A DNA stretch of 15,598 nucleotides, taken from contig CAKQWG010000074.1 in NCBI GenBank assembly GCA_934278005.1, positions 1 to 15,598 on the forward strand, given 5' to 3'. The translations under genes and the position numbers were made by a program. Source of the stretch: an uncultured Pirellulaceae bacterium (GTDB lineage Bacteria > Planctomycetota > Planctomycetia > Pirellulales > Pirellulaceae). Shown one piece after another: positions 7,821 through 15,521 of this stretch. The notes under the pieces are model-generated. The model saw nothing but the letters and a program-made list of their open reading frames with translations. It made no database searches and had not been told where the DNA came from. The stretch's first letter is position 1. Every line of letters begins with the position of its first letter.

Positions 7821-9329
7821 ATGACACTGAACAATCCTTCAAAAGTTAGCACCGGCATTGCGCCACTCGACGAAATCCTGCATGGTGGATTGACCCGAGA
7901 CAGACTGTATCTAGTCGAAGGCATGCCGGGCACTGGGAAGACCACGCTTGCCCTGCAGTTTTTGCTTGAGGGAGCCCGCCTAGGCGAAGCTGGCTTGTAC
8001 GTCACGCTTTCGGAGACAAAACAGGAGCTCGAGGGTGTTGCTGAATCGCACGGGTGGAACCTCGAGGGCATCGACATCTACGAACTGATCGATACGGAGG
8101 CTATCGAAGACCCGCGTTTGCAGTACACGATGTTTGAACCGGCCGAGATCGAACTTGGGACGACCGTCGATGGCGTGCTGGAACGAGTCAAAGAGTTGCA
8201 ACCCCGGCGAGTTGTCTTTGATTCGCTCTCGGAAATGCGGTTGCTCTCGCAGGGGTCGCTGCGGTATCGACGGCAAATTTTGGCGCTCAAACAGTTCTTC
8301 GTCGGTCGAGGTTGCACGGTCCTCATGCTCGATGACTATTCCGGTAGCGACGATCAGCACCTGCAGAGCATCGCGCACGGCGTGATCCGCTTAGAACATC
8401 TGTTGAGCGACTACGGCGGCGAGCGGCGTCGTTTGCGAGTGCTCAAACTGCGCGGTAGCGGTTTTATCGGCGGTGCGCACGATATGCGATTAGTACGAGG
8501 TGGCCTGAAAATATTTCCGCGCGAAGCGATCGACCAGAGAGTCAACCCTACCGAGACCCAGCTAGTCAATAGCGGCAATGAAGGTTTCGATGAACTGCTC
8601 GGTGGTGGGCTCAACGCCGGGACCAGCGCACTGCTGCTGGGCCCAGCCGGTGTCGGCAAATCGTCGATGGCGCTGCAGTTCGCTATCGCCGCCGCCAAAC
8701 GCGGTGAACGGGCGATCCTGTTTCAGTTTGAAGAAAGCGAGCAATCGCTATTTGCTCGGGCGGCAGGCCTCGGATTTGATTTACAGGGTGCCGTTGACCG
8801 CGGGCTGATCGAGGTCATCAACTTGATTCCTGGGGAGATTACACCCAGCGAGTTTGCGTGTTTAGTTCGTCGGTCGGTCGAGCCGGATGCGCAGGGCAGG
8901 CGAGTGCGAGTCATCGCGATTGACAGCCTCAACGGCTATCTCAATTCGATGCCGCATGAGAAGTTTTTAGTCGTTCAGTTGCACGAATTGTTGCAATATC
9001 TCAGCAAGCGAAGCATTTTGACACTGGTCGTCGTAGCCCAGCACGGAATGCTCGGCCAGGCGATGGGCAGCCCCATCGATACAAGCTATTTGGCCGACTC
9101 AGTTGTCTTGTTTCGTTACTTCGAAGCTAGCGGTGAAATCCGCCAAGCGATTTCAGTGGTCAAAAAGCGGACCGGACGCCACGAACGATCGATTCGCGAA
9201 TTCAAGCTGAGCAGTCGTGGCATCGAGGTCGGACCGCCACTGACGCAGTTCCGCGGCATTTTAACTGGCGTTCCGAGTTTCCTAGGAGAGCAGGGCTCGT
9301 TAATAACTAACGATGGCAAGCAAGTTTGA
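7821..9329 (+). CDS. kaiC: KaiC-like double-domain RecA-fold ATPase/kinase
   Basis: With the start at ATG 7821 the protein has 502 residues, close to the usual length of KaiC. Domain 1 has STGIAPLDEILHGGL, Walker A GMPGTGKTT (34-42) and Walker B RRVVFDSLSE. Domain 2 has FDELLGGGL, Walker A GPAGVGKSS (274-282), the paired catalytic glutamates E304-E305 in FQFEES, and Walker B VRVIAIDSLN. Domain 1 has Ser64-Glu65 where KaiC has a Glu pair. The segment aligned with the KaiC autophosphorylation site reads DTSYLAD: Ser422 is kept and the neighbouring Thr is replaced by Tyr423. The C-terminal RQAISVVKKRTGRHERSIREF is typical KaiC family. No kaiA or kaiB is in the window. The stop overlaps the kinase start, so the two are probably translated together. 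Family KaiC is secure; circadian function is not implied. Confidence 0.92.
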   Translation: MTLNNPSKVSTGIAPLDEILHGGLTRDRLYLVEGMPGTGKTTLALQFLLEGARLGEAGLYVTLSETKQELEGVAESHGWNLEGIDIYELIDTEAIEDPRLQYTMFEPAEIELGTTVDGVLERVKELQPRRVVFDSLSEMRLLSQGSLRYRRQILALKQFFVGRGCTVLMLDDYSGSDDQHLQSIAHGVIRLEHLLSDYGGERRRLRVLKLRGSGFIGGAHDMRLVRGGLKIFPREAIDQRVNPTETQLVNSGNEGFDELLGGGLNAGTSALLLGPAGVGKSSMALQFAIAAAKRGERAILFQFEESEQSLFARAAGLGFDLQGAVDRGLIEVINLIPGEITPSEFACLVRRSVEPDAQGRRVRVIAIDSLNGYLNSMPHEKFLVVQLHELLQYLSKRSILTLVVVAQHGMLGQAMGSPIDTSYLADSVVLFRYFEASGEIRQAISVVKKRTGRHERSIREFKLSSRGIEVGPPLTQFRGILTGVPSFLGEQGSLITNDGKQV

Positions 9330-11839
9330 TGAGCTCCAACCCAAGTCCGTATGCGGGGGCCGTTGAAACGGAGCCTATCGCCATCGATGATTCGCTCAAC
9401 CAACGCGTAGTGGCGCTGACCCCCACGCCGCAGGACGCGCGGCTGTGCCGGCAAGTTTTAGAGCAAAACGGGATTGCCTTCTGCTGTTGCGAGACGGTGA
9501 GCGACTTTACCGAAGCGATTGCGGCTGGCGCTGGAATTGCCCTGATCGCTCAGGAGCATTTGACCGATGCGGCGATCGACCGGCTCAAGCAGACTCTGTC
9601 GCTTCAGCCGAAATGGTCCGAGTTGCCTATCCTGGTCCTGTTAGCCGCCGGTGAAATCAGCTCGACGACTCTGCAGCGGATCTTGTCTCTCGAACACGTC
9701 ACGCTGATCAATCGGCCGCTGCGGATTGCCATTTTTACTAGCACTATATTGGCCAAACTGCGAGACCGGCAGCGGCAATTCGAGGTCCGCGACTTGCTGC
9801 TTGAAAAGGATCGCGACCAACAAATCCTAAGGCAGTCTAGCGAAACGTTCCGGCGACTGGTTGAGGATAGCCCGCAGGGTTTGTACGTCGTGGATTCCGA
9901 CCTGCGGATGCGCTATGCCAGTGGGGGAGCGCGGGCAGCCTTTACGAATGTCGACCCGCTAATCGGTCGCTCGCTTGAGGAGTCGCTGAAAGCAATCTGG
10001 TCGAAAGATGTGGCCGAGGAAGTCTTGGCGCTCTTTTGTCATACGTTAGAGACCGGCGAAGCTTATACGTCTCCCGCGTTCGTCCACCAGCGCGTTGACC
10101 GGGATGCCATTGAAGCTTACGAATGGTCGATCGAACGCATTGCCTTGCCCGGCGGAGGCTATGGCGTCGTCTGCTATTTCTACGATAACACCCAGCGCCA
10201 GCTGTCGGTTGACATCTTGCGGCAAAGCGAGCAGTATTTTCGCGAAATCGCCGACGCTTCCCCAGCCATGCTATGGGTTACCGATGAAAACCATATGTGT
10301 ACGTTCCTTTCTAAGAACTGGTACAAGATAACCGGTCAAACCGAAGCCGAAGGCATGGGGCTGGGCTGGGCCATGGCCACCCATCCAGACGACCAAGAGC
10401 GAGCCGCACATGAGTTCCTCACAGCCGCGCGCCTGCATCAACCGTTTTCAAGTGAATTTCGCTTGCGGATGAGCGATGGCAGCTTTCGATGGTTCGTCGA
10501 TGTCGGGCGAGCGCGCTATGATAGCGACGGGGTCTTTCGCGGATACACGGGCTACGTCATCGATGTCCACGACCGCAAGGAGTTTGAGGAATCGCTCAAG
10601 CGGGCCAGACGCTCAGCTGAAACCGCTAATCGCTCGCGCGGCGAGTTCTTGGCCAACATGTCCCACGAAATCCGCACGCCGATGGCGGCCATCCTCGGCC
10701 ATGCGGATATCCTAAAAGAACACATACGCGATCCCGATAACTTACAGGTCGTCGAAACCATTCGTCGTAACGGCGACTTTCTGTTAAGCATTATCAACGA
10801 CATCTTGGACCTTTCTAAGATCGATGCCGGCAAGATGGAGATCGACCAAACAGAGGTCCGCCCCGATGGACTACTTGCCGAAGTCCGCTCGTTGATGGAC
10901 GTCCGCGCATCAGAGAAACGGATCCCGCTGCGGATTGTGTTTGATAGTCCCATCCCTGAGTGGATTGAAACGGACGCCGTGCGTCTGCGCCAGATCCTGC
11001 TGAACCTAGTTGGCAACGCCATCAAGTTCACTGACCAGGGCGAAGTGAAGGTCGTTTGTCGATACGATGTGCTGGATGAATGCGGCGTCAGCAAAGAGCT
11101 GCCAGGCTTGGGGGCCTCACTAAATCATACCCCTAGCAAGCAGAACTACCGAGGTAGGCTTGTGGTCGGCATCTCAGATACAGGCATAGGCATCAAGCCG
11201 GCCGATCAACGAGCATTGTTTCAGCCTTTTGTTCAAGCCGACAGCACATCGACTCGCTCTTTCGGTGGCACCGGCCTCGGACTGGCCATTTGCCGGCGAC
11301 TGGCCCGCGCGCTCGGCGGAGACATCTCGCTGGAGAGTGAATATGGAAAAGGGAGCACATTTACGCTCACAATCGACGCTGTGGCCAAAGGACAGTTGGT
11401 CGAGCCGAATCTGTCGCTGGATGTTACAGCTGAAGTACCCGCGGAGTCATTGTCGCTCTCGGCCCGGATCTTAGTCGTCGATGATCGTCGGGACATTCGC
11501 TATCTTGCTCAGCACTTTATTGAAAAGGCAGGCGGCCAAGTGCTGACAGCAACCAATGGTCAAGAAGCGATCGACGTCATTGAATCCAGTGCTGGCACCG
11601 CGATCGATCTGATCGTGATGGACATGCAAATGCCAGTAATGGATGGCTACGCGGCGGTTGCGGAACTTCGCCGCCGCGGTTGTACATTGCCAATCATAGC
11701 TCTTACGGCCAACGCCATGAAGAGCGACCGCGACGCTTGCTTGGCCGCCGGCTGTACCGACTACACGACCAAGCCGCTGGACAGTCCCAAATTGATTGCC
11801 ATGATCCACCGCCTGACCTCGCGCACCATGCAAGGGTAG
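9329..11839 (+). CDS. Hybrid sensor histidine kinase: degenerate receiver, two PAS, HisKA, HATPase, receiver
   Basis: An 836-residue cytoplasmic protein without transmembrane helices. Residues 26-140 look like a receiver fold, but the phosphoacceptor region reads IALIAQEH without the aspartate. A helical linker leads to PAS 1 (about 168-285) and PAS 2 (about 295-415, ending in a PAC-type GYTGYVIDVHDRKEFEE). HisKA contains NMSHEIRTPM with His446. The ATPase domain has the N box (LLNLVGNAIKFT, Asn563), G1 ISDTGIGIK, F box FQPFVQAD and G2 GGTGLGLAI. The C-terminal receiver has D718-D719 and phosphoacceptor Asp765 in VMDMQMPVMDGY, with TKP near its end. It should sense an internal signal and pass phosphate from His446 to Asp765. 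A TTG at 9326 also lies in frame; ATG 9329 overlaps the KaiC stop by one base and is preferred. The KaiC-kinase coupling suggests one signalling unit. Confidence 0.93.
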   Translation: MSSNPSPYAGAVETEPIAIDDSLNQRVVALTPTPQDARLCRQVLEQNGIAFCCCETVSDFTEAIAAGAGIALIAQEHLTDAAIDRLKQTLSLQPKWSELPILVLLAAGEISSTTLQRILSLEHVTLINRPLRIAIFTSTILAKLRDRQRQFEVRDLLLEKDRDQQILRQSSETFRRLVEDSPQGLYVVDSDLRMRYASGGARAAFTNVDPLIGRSLEESLKAIWSKDVAEEVLALFCHTLETGEAYTSPAFVHQRVDRDAIEAYEWSIERIALPGGGYGVVCYFYDNTQRQLSVDILRQSEQYFREIADASPAMLWVTDENHMCTFLSKNWYKITGQTEAEGMGLGWAMATHPDDQERAAHEFLTAARLHQPFSSEFRLRMSDGSFRWFVDVGRARYDSDGVFRGYTGYVIDVHDRKEFEESLKRARRSAETANRSRGEFLANMSHEIRTPMAAILGHADILKEHIRDPDNLQVVETIRRNGDFLLSIINDILDLSKIDAGKMEIDQTEVRPDGLLAEVRSLMDVRASEKRIPLRIVFDSPIPEWIETDAVRLRQILLNLVGNAIKFTDQGEVKVVCRYDVLDECGVSKELPGLGASLNHTPSKQNYRGRLVVGISDTGIGIKPADQRALFQPFVQADSTSTRSFGGTGLGLAICRRLARALGGDISLESEYGKGSTFTLTIDAVAKGQLVEPNLSLDVTAEVPAESLSLSARILVVDDRRDIRYLAQHFIEKAGGQVLTATNGQEAIDVIESSAGTAIDLIVMDMQMPVMDGYAAVAELRRRGCTLPIIALTANAMKSDRDACLAAGCTDYTTKPLDSPKLIAMIHRLTSRTMQG

Positions 11840-12123
11840 CTGCGGCAGCCAGAGCAGGTTGCGACTTTACCGCCGGCATGTTCGCTGCCAAGCTATCGTT
11901 TCCTATCTTTTTTTGGGCGTCTCACAAGCTATTGCTTGAAACACTGCTTTTAGGGGGGCAGTGGCCGCATGCGGAACAGACAATGCAATCCGCATAATCT
12001 TCAGTGTCGTTCACGTTGGTTGGTTTGTGCGGGCAGGATGGTGTGATAATTGGATGCATGAATAGACGAAGACTGTGCAAGTCGGATTAGCGTCACTAAC
12101 CAAGGCTTGTCGAGCTGCGTCTC
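11840..12123. other. Intergenic region between the kinase and the FadL-like gene
   Basis: No gene is seen. It holds a weak GGCA/TGCC stem, a T7 run some 20 bases later at about 11909-11915, and the palindrome CCGCATGCGG near 11963. None forms a standard intrinsic terminator. The right part should hold the promoter of the outer-membrane protein gene. Confidence 0.4.
12042..12050 (+). promoter_or_regulatory. Possible extended -10 element (TGTGATAAT) of the FadL-like gene
   Basis: TGTGATAAT fits an extended -10 box and lies 74 bases upstream of the ATG at 12124. No good -35 hexamer sits at the usual 17-base spacing, which an extended -10 can tolerate. This rests on one motif only. Confidence 0.25.
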
Positions 12124-13395
12124 ATGGTAAATCGAAAATGCGTTCAAGTTTGCTCGGGAATGGTTTGGGCGATGTTCTTCGCCAGTGAATGCCTTGCACA
12201 GGGGGCCATTCTTTCTGCAGGAGGGCCAATCCACCGCGGCATGGGGGGCGCGTCCACTGCCGCTCCCTCCAGCGCTATTGGCGCACTCTACTGGAATCCG
12301 GCGACGATCAGCGGACTGCAGCAGAATGAACTGGAAGTCGGCCTGGGATTCCTCTCCACCGAACACGAAGTTAGCTCGACGTTCGGGCCTTTTTCCGGAA
12401 CGACCTCTGCGGAATCGGGAAGCGTACCACTACCGAATTTTGGCTGGGTGCAGCACCTGGGCGATTCTCCGTGGACGTTCGGACTGGCAGTTAACTCGGT
12501 CGCCGGCTTTAAAACCAACCTCCCTTCCGATCCGACCAATCCGGTTCTGATGCCCGCTCCGCTCGGACTTGGCGGCGTGAGCTCGGACGCGTGCTTTATT
12601 CAAATAGCCCCGAATTTGTCCTACGCTGTGACAGAGCGATTGTCTGTGGCGGTCGGTCCTACGATCACCACCGGGCAAATCGCCTTGGAACCGTTCATTG
12701 TGGATTCTGCCAATGCCGACGGCACCTACTCGCCCGGCAGTGCGTCGCGCTATCAGTGGGGCGGAGGTGTCCAGGCCGGCGTGTTTCACCAGGGGCACGA
12801 GGGAGTCAATCTCGGCGCATCGATCAAAAGCCCCACCTGGATGGAGACGTTTGAACTGCACGGTCGCGACGAAAGCGGTTTTCCGCGAACGCTGACTGCG
12901 GATGTCGATCTGCCCATGATACTTTCGTTGGGCGTTGGTGTGAGCCGCTATGAGAATTGGTTATTCGCGGCAGACTTCCGCTATTTTGACTATGCCAACA
13001 CCGATGGTTTTGGTAGCTCGGCGAAGTTCCAACCCGATGGACGCTTGGAAGGCCTAGACTGGAGCAGTGTGTTTGCGTCAGCGTTTGGCGCGCAGCGTCG
13101 CGTTGGACAGCGGCTCACACTTCGCGGTGGATATACCTACAACCAGAGCCCAATTCGCGACAGTGAATCTTTCTACAACCTGGCCACGCCGCTGTTTTAC
13201 CAGCACATGCTGAGCACGGGCGGAACTTATGATTTTTGTAGCAACATCGCGTGCAGCATAGCCTACTCGCACTATTTTGAGAGCGACGTGCAGGGTCCAA
13301 TCGTTTCACCCCTCGCCGGGCCACTCGCCTTCAGTTCGGTAACCAATCGCGTGAGCGCCGACGCGTTAGATTTCGGCATTCTCTTTCGGCACTAA
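12124..13395 (+). CDS. OmpP1/FadL/TodX-family outer-membrane protein
   Basis: A 423-residue protein with a Sec signal peptide: MVNRK, a hydrophobic stretch, then ECLA before Gln26, where signal peptidase I should cut. The mature start, GAILSAGGPIHRGMGGAS, and then YWNPATISG match the FadL/OmpP1 N-terminus, where a hatch peptide normally plugs a 14-stranded barrel. The remainder has alternating amphipathic strands rich in Gly and aromatic residues, ending LDFGILFRH. The family imports hydrophobic compounds such as long-chain fatty acids or aromatics across the outer membrane; the substrate here is unknown. The length agrees with the family. The gene stands alone: it is 284 bases from the kinase and convergent with the CvfB-like gene. 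The Shine-Dalgarno sequence is weak. The presence of this protein supports a diderm host. Confidence 0.88.
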   Translation: MVNRKCVQVCSGMVWAMFFASECLAQGAILSAGGPIHRGMGGASTAAPSSAIGALYWNPATISGLQQNELEVGLGFLSTEHEVSSTFGPFSGTTSAESGSVPLPNFGWVQHLGDSPWTFGLAVNSVAGFKTNLPSDPTNPVLMPAPLGLGGVSSDACFIQIAPNLSYAVTERLSVAVGPTITTGQIALEPFIVDSANADGTYSPGSASRYQWGGGVQAGVFHQGHEGVNLGASIKSPTWMETFELHGRDESGFPRTLTADVDLPMILSLGVGVSRYENWLFAADFRYFDYANTDGFGSSAKFQPDGRLEGLDWSSVFASAFGAQRRVGQRLTLRGGYTYNQSPIRDSESFYNLATPLFYQHMLSTGGTYDFCSNIACSIAYSHYFESDVQGPIVSPLAGPLAFSSVTNRVSADALDFGILFRH

Positions 13396-13405
13396 CATTG
13401 TCGTC

Positions 13406-13420
13406 GATCGCTCCGCGATC
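13406..13420 (+). terminator. Perfect GATCGC-TCC-GCGATC hairpin just after the FadL-like gene
   Basis: A six-base perfect stem with a three-base loop begins 10 bases after the stop codon. There is no U-tract after it, so it may stabilise the 3' end or act as a weak or factor-assisted terminator rather than a classical intrinsic one. Confidence 0.35.
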
Positions 13421-13510
13421 CTTGCCACCGCTCTCCTTTACTTCACCGATCCTTGGGCTTGGGGACGACCCAATAATAACTTTCCGGTTCGTTAGAGAGG
13501 AGCTTGGAAA

Positions 13511-13737
13511 CAACGGTTAGAAGATGGTTGGTAAAAGATTGGGGACTTCCCGGGCTCTCAGTACCGACCCATTCCCACTGCGCATCTCCGTTAGGCTTGA
13601 TTTGTGCAGGTCGCGTCAGGTGGTAGCGAGGACCGCGATCAAACCCACAAGCGTTACGTCCCCAGCGAGCAGTGACGTAACGGTGGCTGCCGCACAATGG
13701 TCGGTGAATTTTCTAACCATTCATTTTCTAACCTTCG
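13511..13737. repeat. Putative small non-autonomous repeat element with imperfect terminal inverted repeats
   Basis: The left arm (13511-13543), read on the minus strand, gives CAATCTTTTACCAACC then ATCTTCTAACC. The right arm (13706-13737) on the plus strand gives GAATTTTCTAACC then ATTTTCTAACC. The arms are thus imperfect inverted copies, each built of two TTNTAACC-like units. The right arm includes an exact 11-base direct repeat, ATTTTCTAACC, at 13708-13718 and 13723-13733. Inside lies a perfect hairpin, CGTTACGTC (13652-13660) with GACGTAACG (13674-13682). Short frames are open on both strands (for example 84 codons on the minus strand, 13443-13697) but have no recognisable domain. This fills most of the 372-base gap between two convergent genes. 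I read it as a MITE- or BIME-like intergenic repeat; I cannot count copies from one window. Confidence 0.45.
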
Positions 13738-13767
13738 ATCGCGCAGCTTCGTGCAACGTGCGAATCC

Positions 13768-14595
13768 TCAAACCAACCGGATTCCATGCGTTTCAATCGT
13801 GATGATTCTCTGCTTATACAACGCCCCCACTGCTTTCTTGAACTGTCCCTTGCTCATTCCCAATAGACCGGCAATTTGTTCCGGTGGAGACTTGTCATGC
13901 AGCGGCGCAAACCCGTCATGATCTCGCAGATAGTCTTGGATGACTTGGTTATAATCGTCGCGGATTTGTTGACCGCTCTTAAGGCTCAAGTCAATTTTTC
14001 CGTCGTCGCGGATATGTTTGATATAGCCCTGAATGCTCTGCCCGAAGCTGAGCCGTTGGTCGACTTCATCTTTGTACAGCAAGCCCCAATGGCTGTGATT
14101 TACAATGGCTTTGAAGCCCAGTTCCGTACTGTTGGCGATGATTAAATCGACGGCTTGCTGCGGATAGAAATCGTGTTGGTCATCATCCGCTACGATTTTG
14201 TCGATTTTTGATGTCGCGGCGATGCGGCCTTGGTTATCGAGATACAGAAACACGAGGTAGGAATCACCCACATTCATCGGCCGATGCTGCTCTGCAAACG
14301 GGACCAAGACGTCTTTGTCCAACCCCCAATCCAAGAATGCCCCGATGTGCGTGTTGTCTTTGACTTGCAGGTAAGCAAAGTCGCCCACCTCCGCTTTGGG
14401 AATTTGTGTAGTCGCCACCGGCCGATCTTCTGAGTCCAAATACAGAAAAACATCGAGCGTATCATCGATGCTCACGAGGTCTGGAGTGTGCTTCGAGGGG
14501 AGAAGTATTTCGCCTAAATTCTCGGCGTCCAAATAGACTCCGAACTGGGTCTCCCTGACCACACTTAAGCTGTACGTTCTGCCGATTTGAATCAT
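13768..14595 (-). CDS. cvfB: CvfB-type S1-domain RNA-binding protein
   Basis: A 275-residue protein from ATG 14595; an in-frame TTG five codons upstream is possible but has no better ribosome site. Residues 1-65 and 66-135 are two S1-like OB domains (GVYLDAENLGEILLPSK, then GAFLDWGLDKDVLVPFAEQ), each followed by VFLYLD.. segments. A third S1 domain spans about 145-210 (GFKAIVNHSHWGLLYKDEV..). The C-terminal winged helix contains HDKSPPEQIAGLLGMSKGQF and GALYKQRII, the family's most recognisable part. CvfB (Staphylococcus) and YitL-type proteins bind RNA and affect virulence or gene expression post-transcriptionally; the role outside Firmicutes is unknown. It is a single gene, convergent with the outer-membrane protein gene and divergent from the oxidoreductase gene. 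Confidence 0.92.
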   Translation of the reverse strand: MIQIGRTYSLSVVRETQFGVYLDAENLGEILLPSKHTPDLVSIDDTLDVFLYLDSEDRPVATTQIPKAEVGDFAYLQVKDNTHIGAFLDWGLDKDVLVPFAEQHRPMNVGDSYLVFLYLDNQGRIAATSKIDKIVADDDQHDFYPQQAVDLIIANSTELGFKAIVNHSHWGLLYKDEVDQRLSFGQSIQGYIKHIRDDGKIDLSLKSGQQIRDDYNQVIQDYLRDHDGFAPLHDKSPPEQIAGLLGMSKGQFKKAVGALYKQRIITIETHGIRLV

Positions 14596-14920
14596 GGTTT
14601 CGGTTTTCAATAGCGCTTCGCGAACGCTCGGTCGAAGTGGTTGGTCGAATTGAGTGCTCGAGGATCAGGCGGAGCCGCTCGCGTGGCGACTTTATTGCGC
14701 ACCGTATTGCACTGCACATAGTTTATCGTTGGCGGCCACCCTTGGCGATCTGCCCAGGTTGGCGCGCGTGGTTGCAGAGCGGCACGAGGCAGCGACTGAG
14801 GTCCGCCGGCTGGAGAGAGGCAGGCGCAATCACCGCCGACGAGCCGTAAAATTAGAACGACCGCCCAATCGCATGCCCAACTTTCGCTACACTTTATCCT
14901 TTTAGAGCCGGCTCACACCT
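14596..14920. other. Divergent intergenic region between the CvfB-like gene and the FAD-dependent oxidoreductase gene
   Basis: 325 bases without a supported gene; short open frames here have no recognisable features. It must carry the two divergent promoters. The AT-richer stretch at 14885-14905 is the likeliest place for the -10 region of the oxidoreductase gene, but no hexamer pair is convincing. Confidence 0.4.
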
Positions 14921-15415
14921 ATGCTCCTGCGAATTACCAATTTCCGCGCGCGCATCGAATTCCCCGAATCGGATTTGCCTCAGCGCGCGGCCAGAGCCAT
15001 CGGTGTTCGCGCCGAGCATGTCCGTTCGTTCAAAATTCTGCGCAAGAGCCTCGATGCGCGGCAGCGCGATTCGCTGGAGTTTGTGTACTCGCTAGTGGTC
15101 GACGTGGCCGATGCCATCAAGCCGCGGCACGCCAGCGACGTTCGCGTGGAGCCTTACAAGGCGGAAATATTCTTTGACCCAGTCCCCGGCACGACGCCGC
15201 TGCCGTATCGTCCCGTTATTGTGGGGTCAGGCCCCGCCGGCCTGCTGGCGGGCTATTACTTGGCCCTGCATGGTTATCGGCCCATCATTTTGGAACGTGG
15301 ACTGGCTGTTAAGGAGCGCGTGCCTGCCATCCGCCAATTCGATCGCGGCGGAGAGCTGGACACCGAGAATAACTATCTGTTCGGTGAAGGACGACAACGA
15401 AACCTCGAATCTTAG
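14921..15415 (+). pseudogene. NAD(P)/FAD-dependent oxidoreductase (COG2509-like), truncated after the nucleotide-binding region
   Basis: The 164-residue frame begins MLLRITNFRARIEF with the small N-terminal alpha/beta domain typical of these FAD-dependent dehydrogenases. Next comes the Rossmann dinucleotide motif VGSGPAGLLAGYYLA (GSGPAG at 102-107) and ILERG, where the acidic residue binds the ribose. It continues through VKERVPAIRQFDRGGELDTE and NNYLFGEG, where family members go on with GAGTFSDGKLT. Here the similarity stops at about base 15389; eight unrelated residues and TAG (15413-15415) follow. Full-length relatives have about 500 residues or more, so only about a third remains. Neither of the other forward frames restores the family sequence, so this looks like an insertion, rearrangement or assembly junction rather than a simple frameshift. 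The fragment keeps FAD-binding residues but is unlikely to be active. Confidence 0.8.
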
Positions 15416-15521
15416 GAAAAACACATCACGAAGCCACCTTCTACTGGCAATCATTTTCGGCCTCCTTTCGGTGGCCATGCTGGAGTCTGTCGCCACAGGC
15501 GGCTTACTTAATGCCCCAAGG
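15390..15521 (+). other. Foreign-looking segment between the broken oxidoreductase and a putative mobile-element end
   Basis: The segment does not continue the oxidoreductase in any forward frame. One frame, from GTG 15384, reads KDDNETSNLRKNTSRSHL followed by a hydrophobic LLLAIIFGLLSVAML, resembling a short membrane anchor or signal sequence. It runs into the putative insertion-sequence end and stops at 15551. It may be the N-terminus of another gene itself interrupted by an element. I do not recognise it. Confidence 0.3.

Noticed and set aside
7821..11839. A true circadian clock locus
   Set aside because: KaiC family membership alone does not show clock function. KaiA and KaiB are absent here and the phosphosite pair is altered, so only the family and the signalling partnership are claimed.
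11855..11915. Possible intrinsic terminator after the hybrid kinase
   Set aside because: The GGCA/TGCC stem is only four pairs and the T-run is about 20 bases away, so it does not have the geometry of an intrinsic terminator.
13443..13697. An 84-codon minus-strand frame in the gap after the FadL-like gene
   Set aside because: It lacks a ribosome site and domain, spans the left arm and hairpin of the putative repeat element, and is open on the opposite strand too. It is better explained as part of the repeat.
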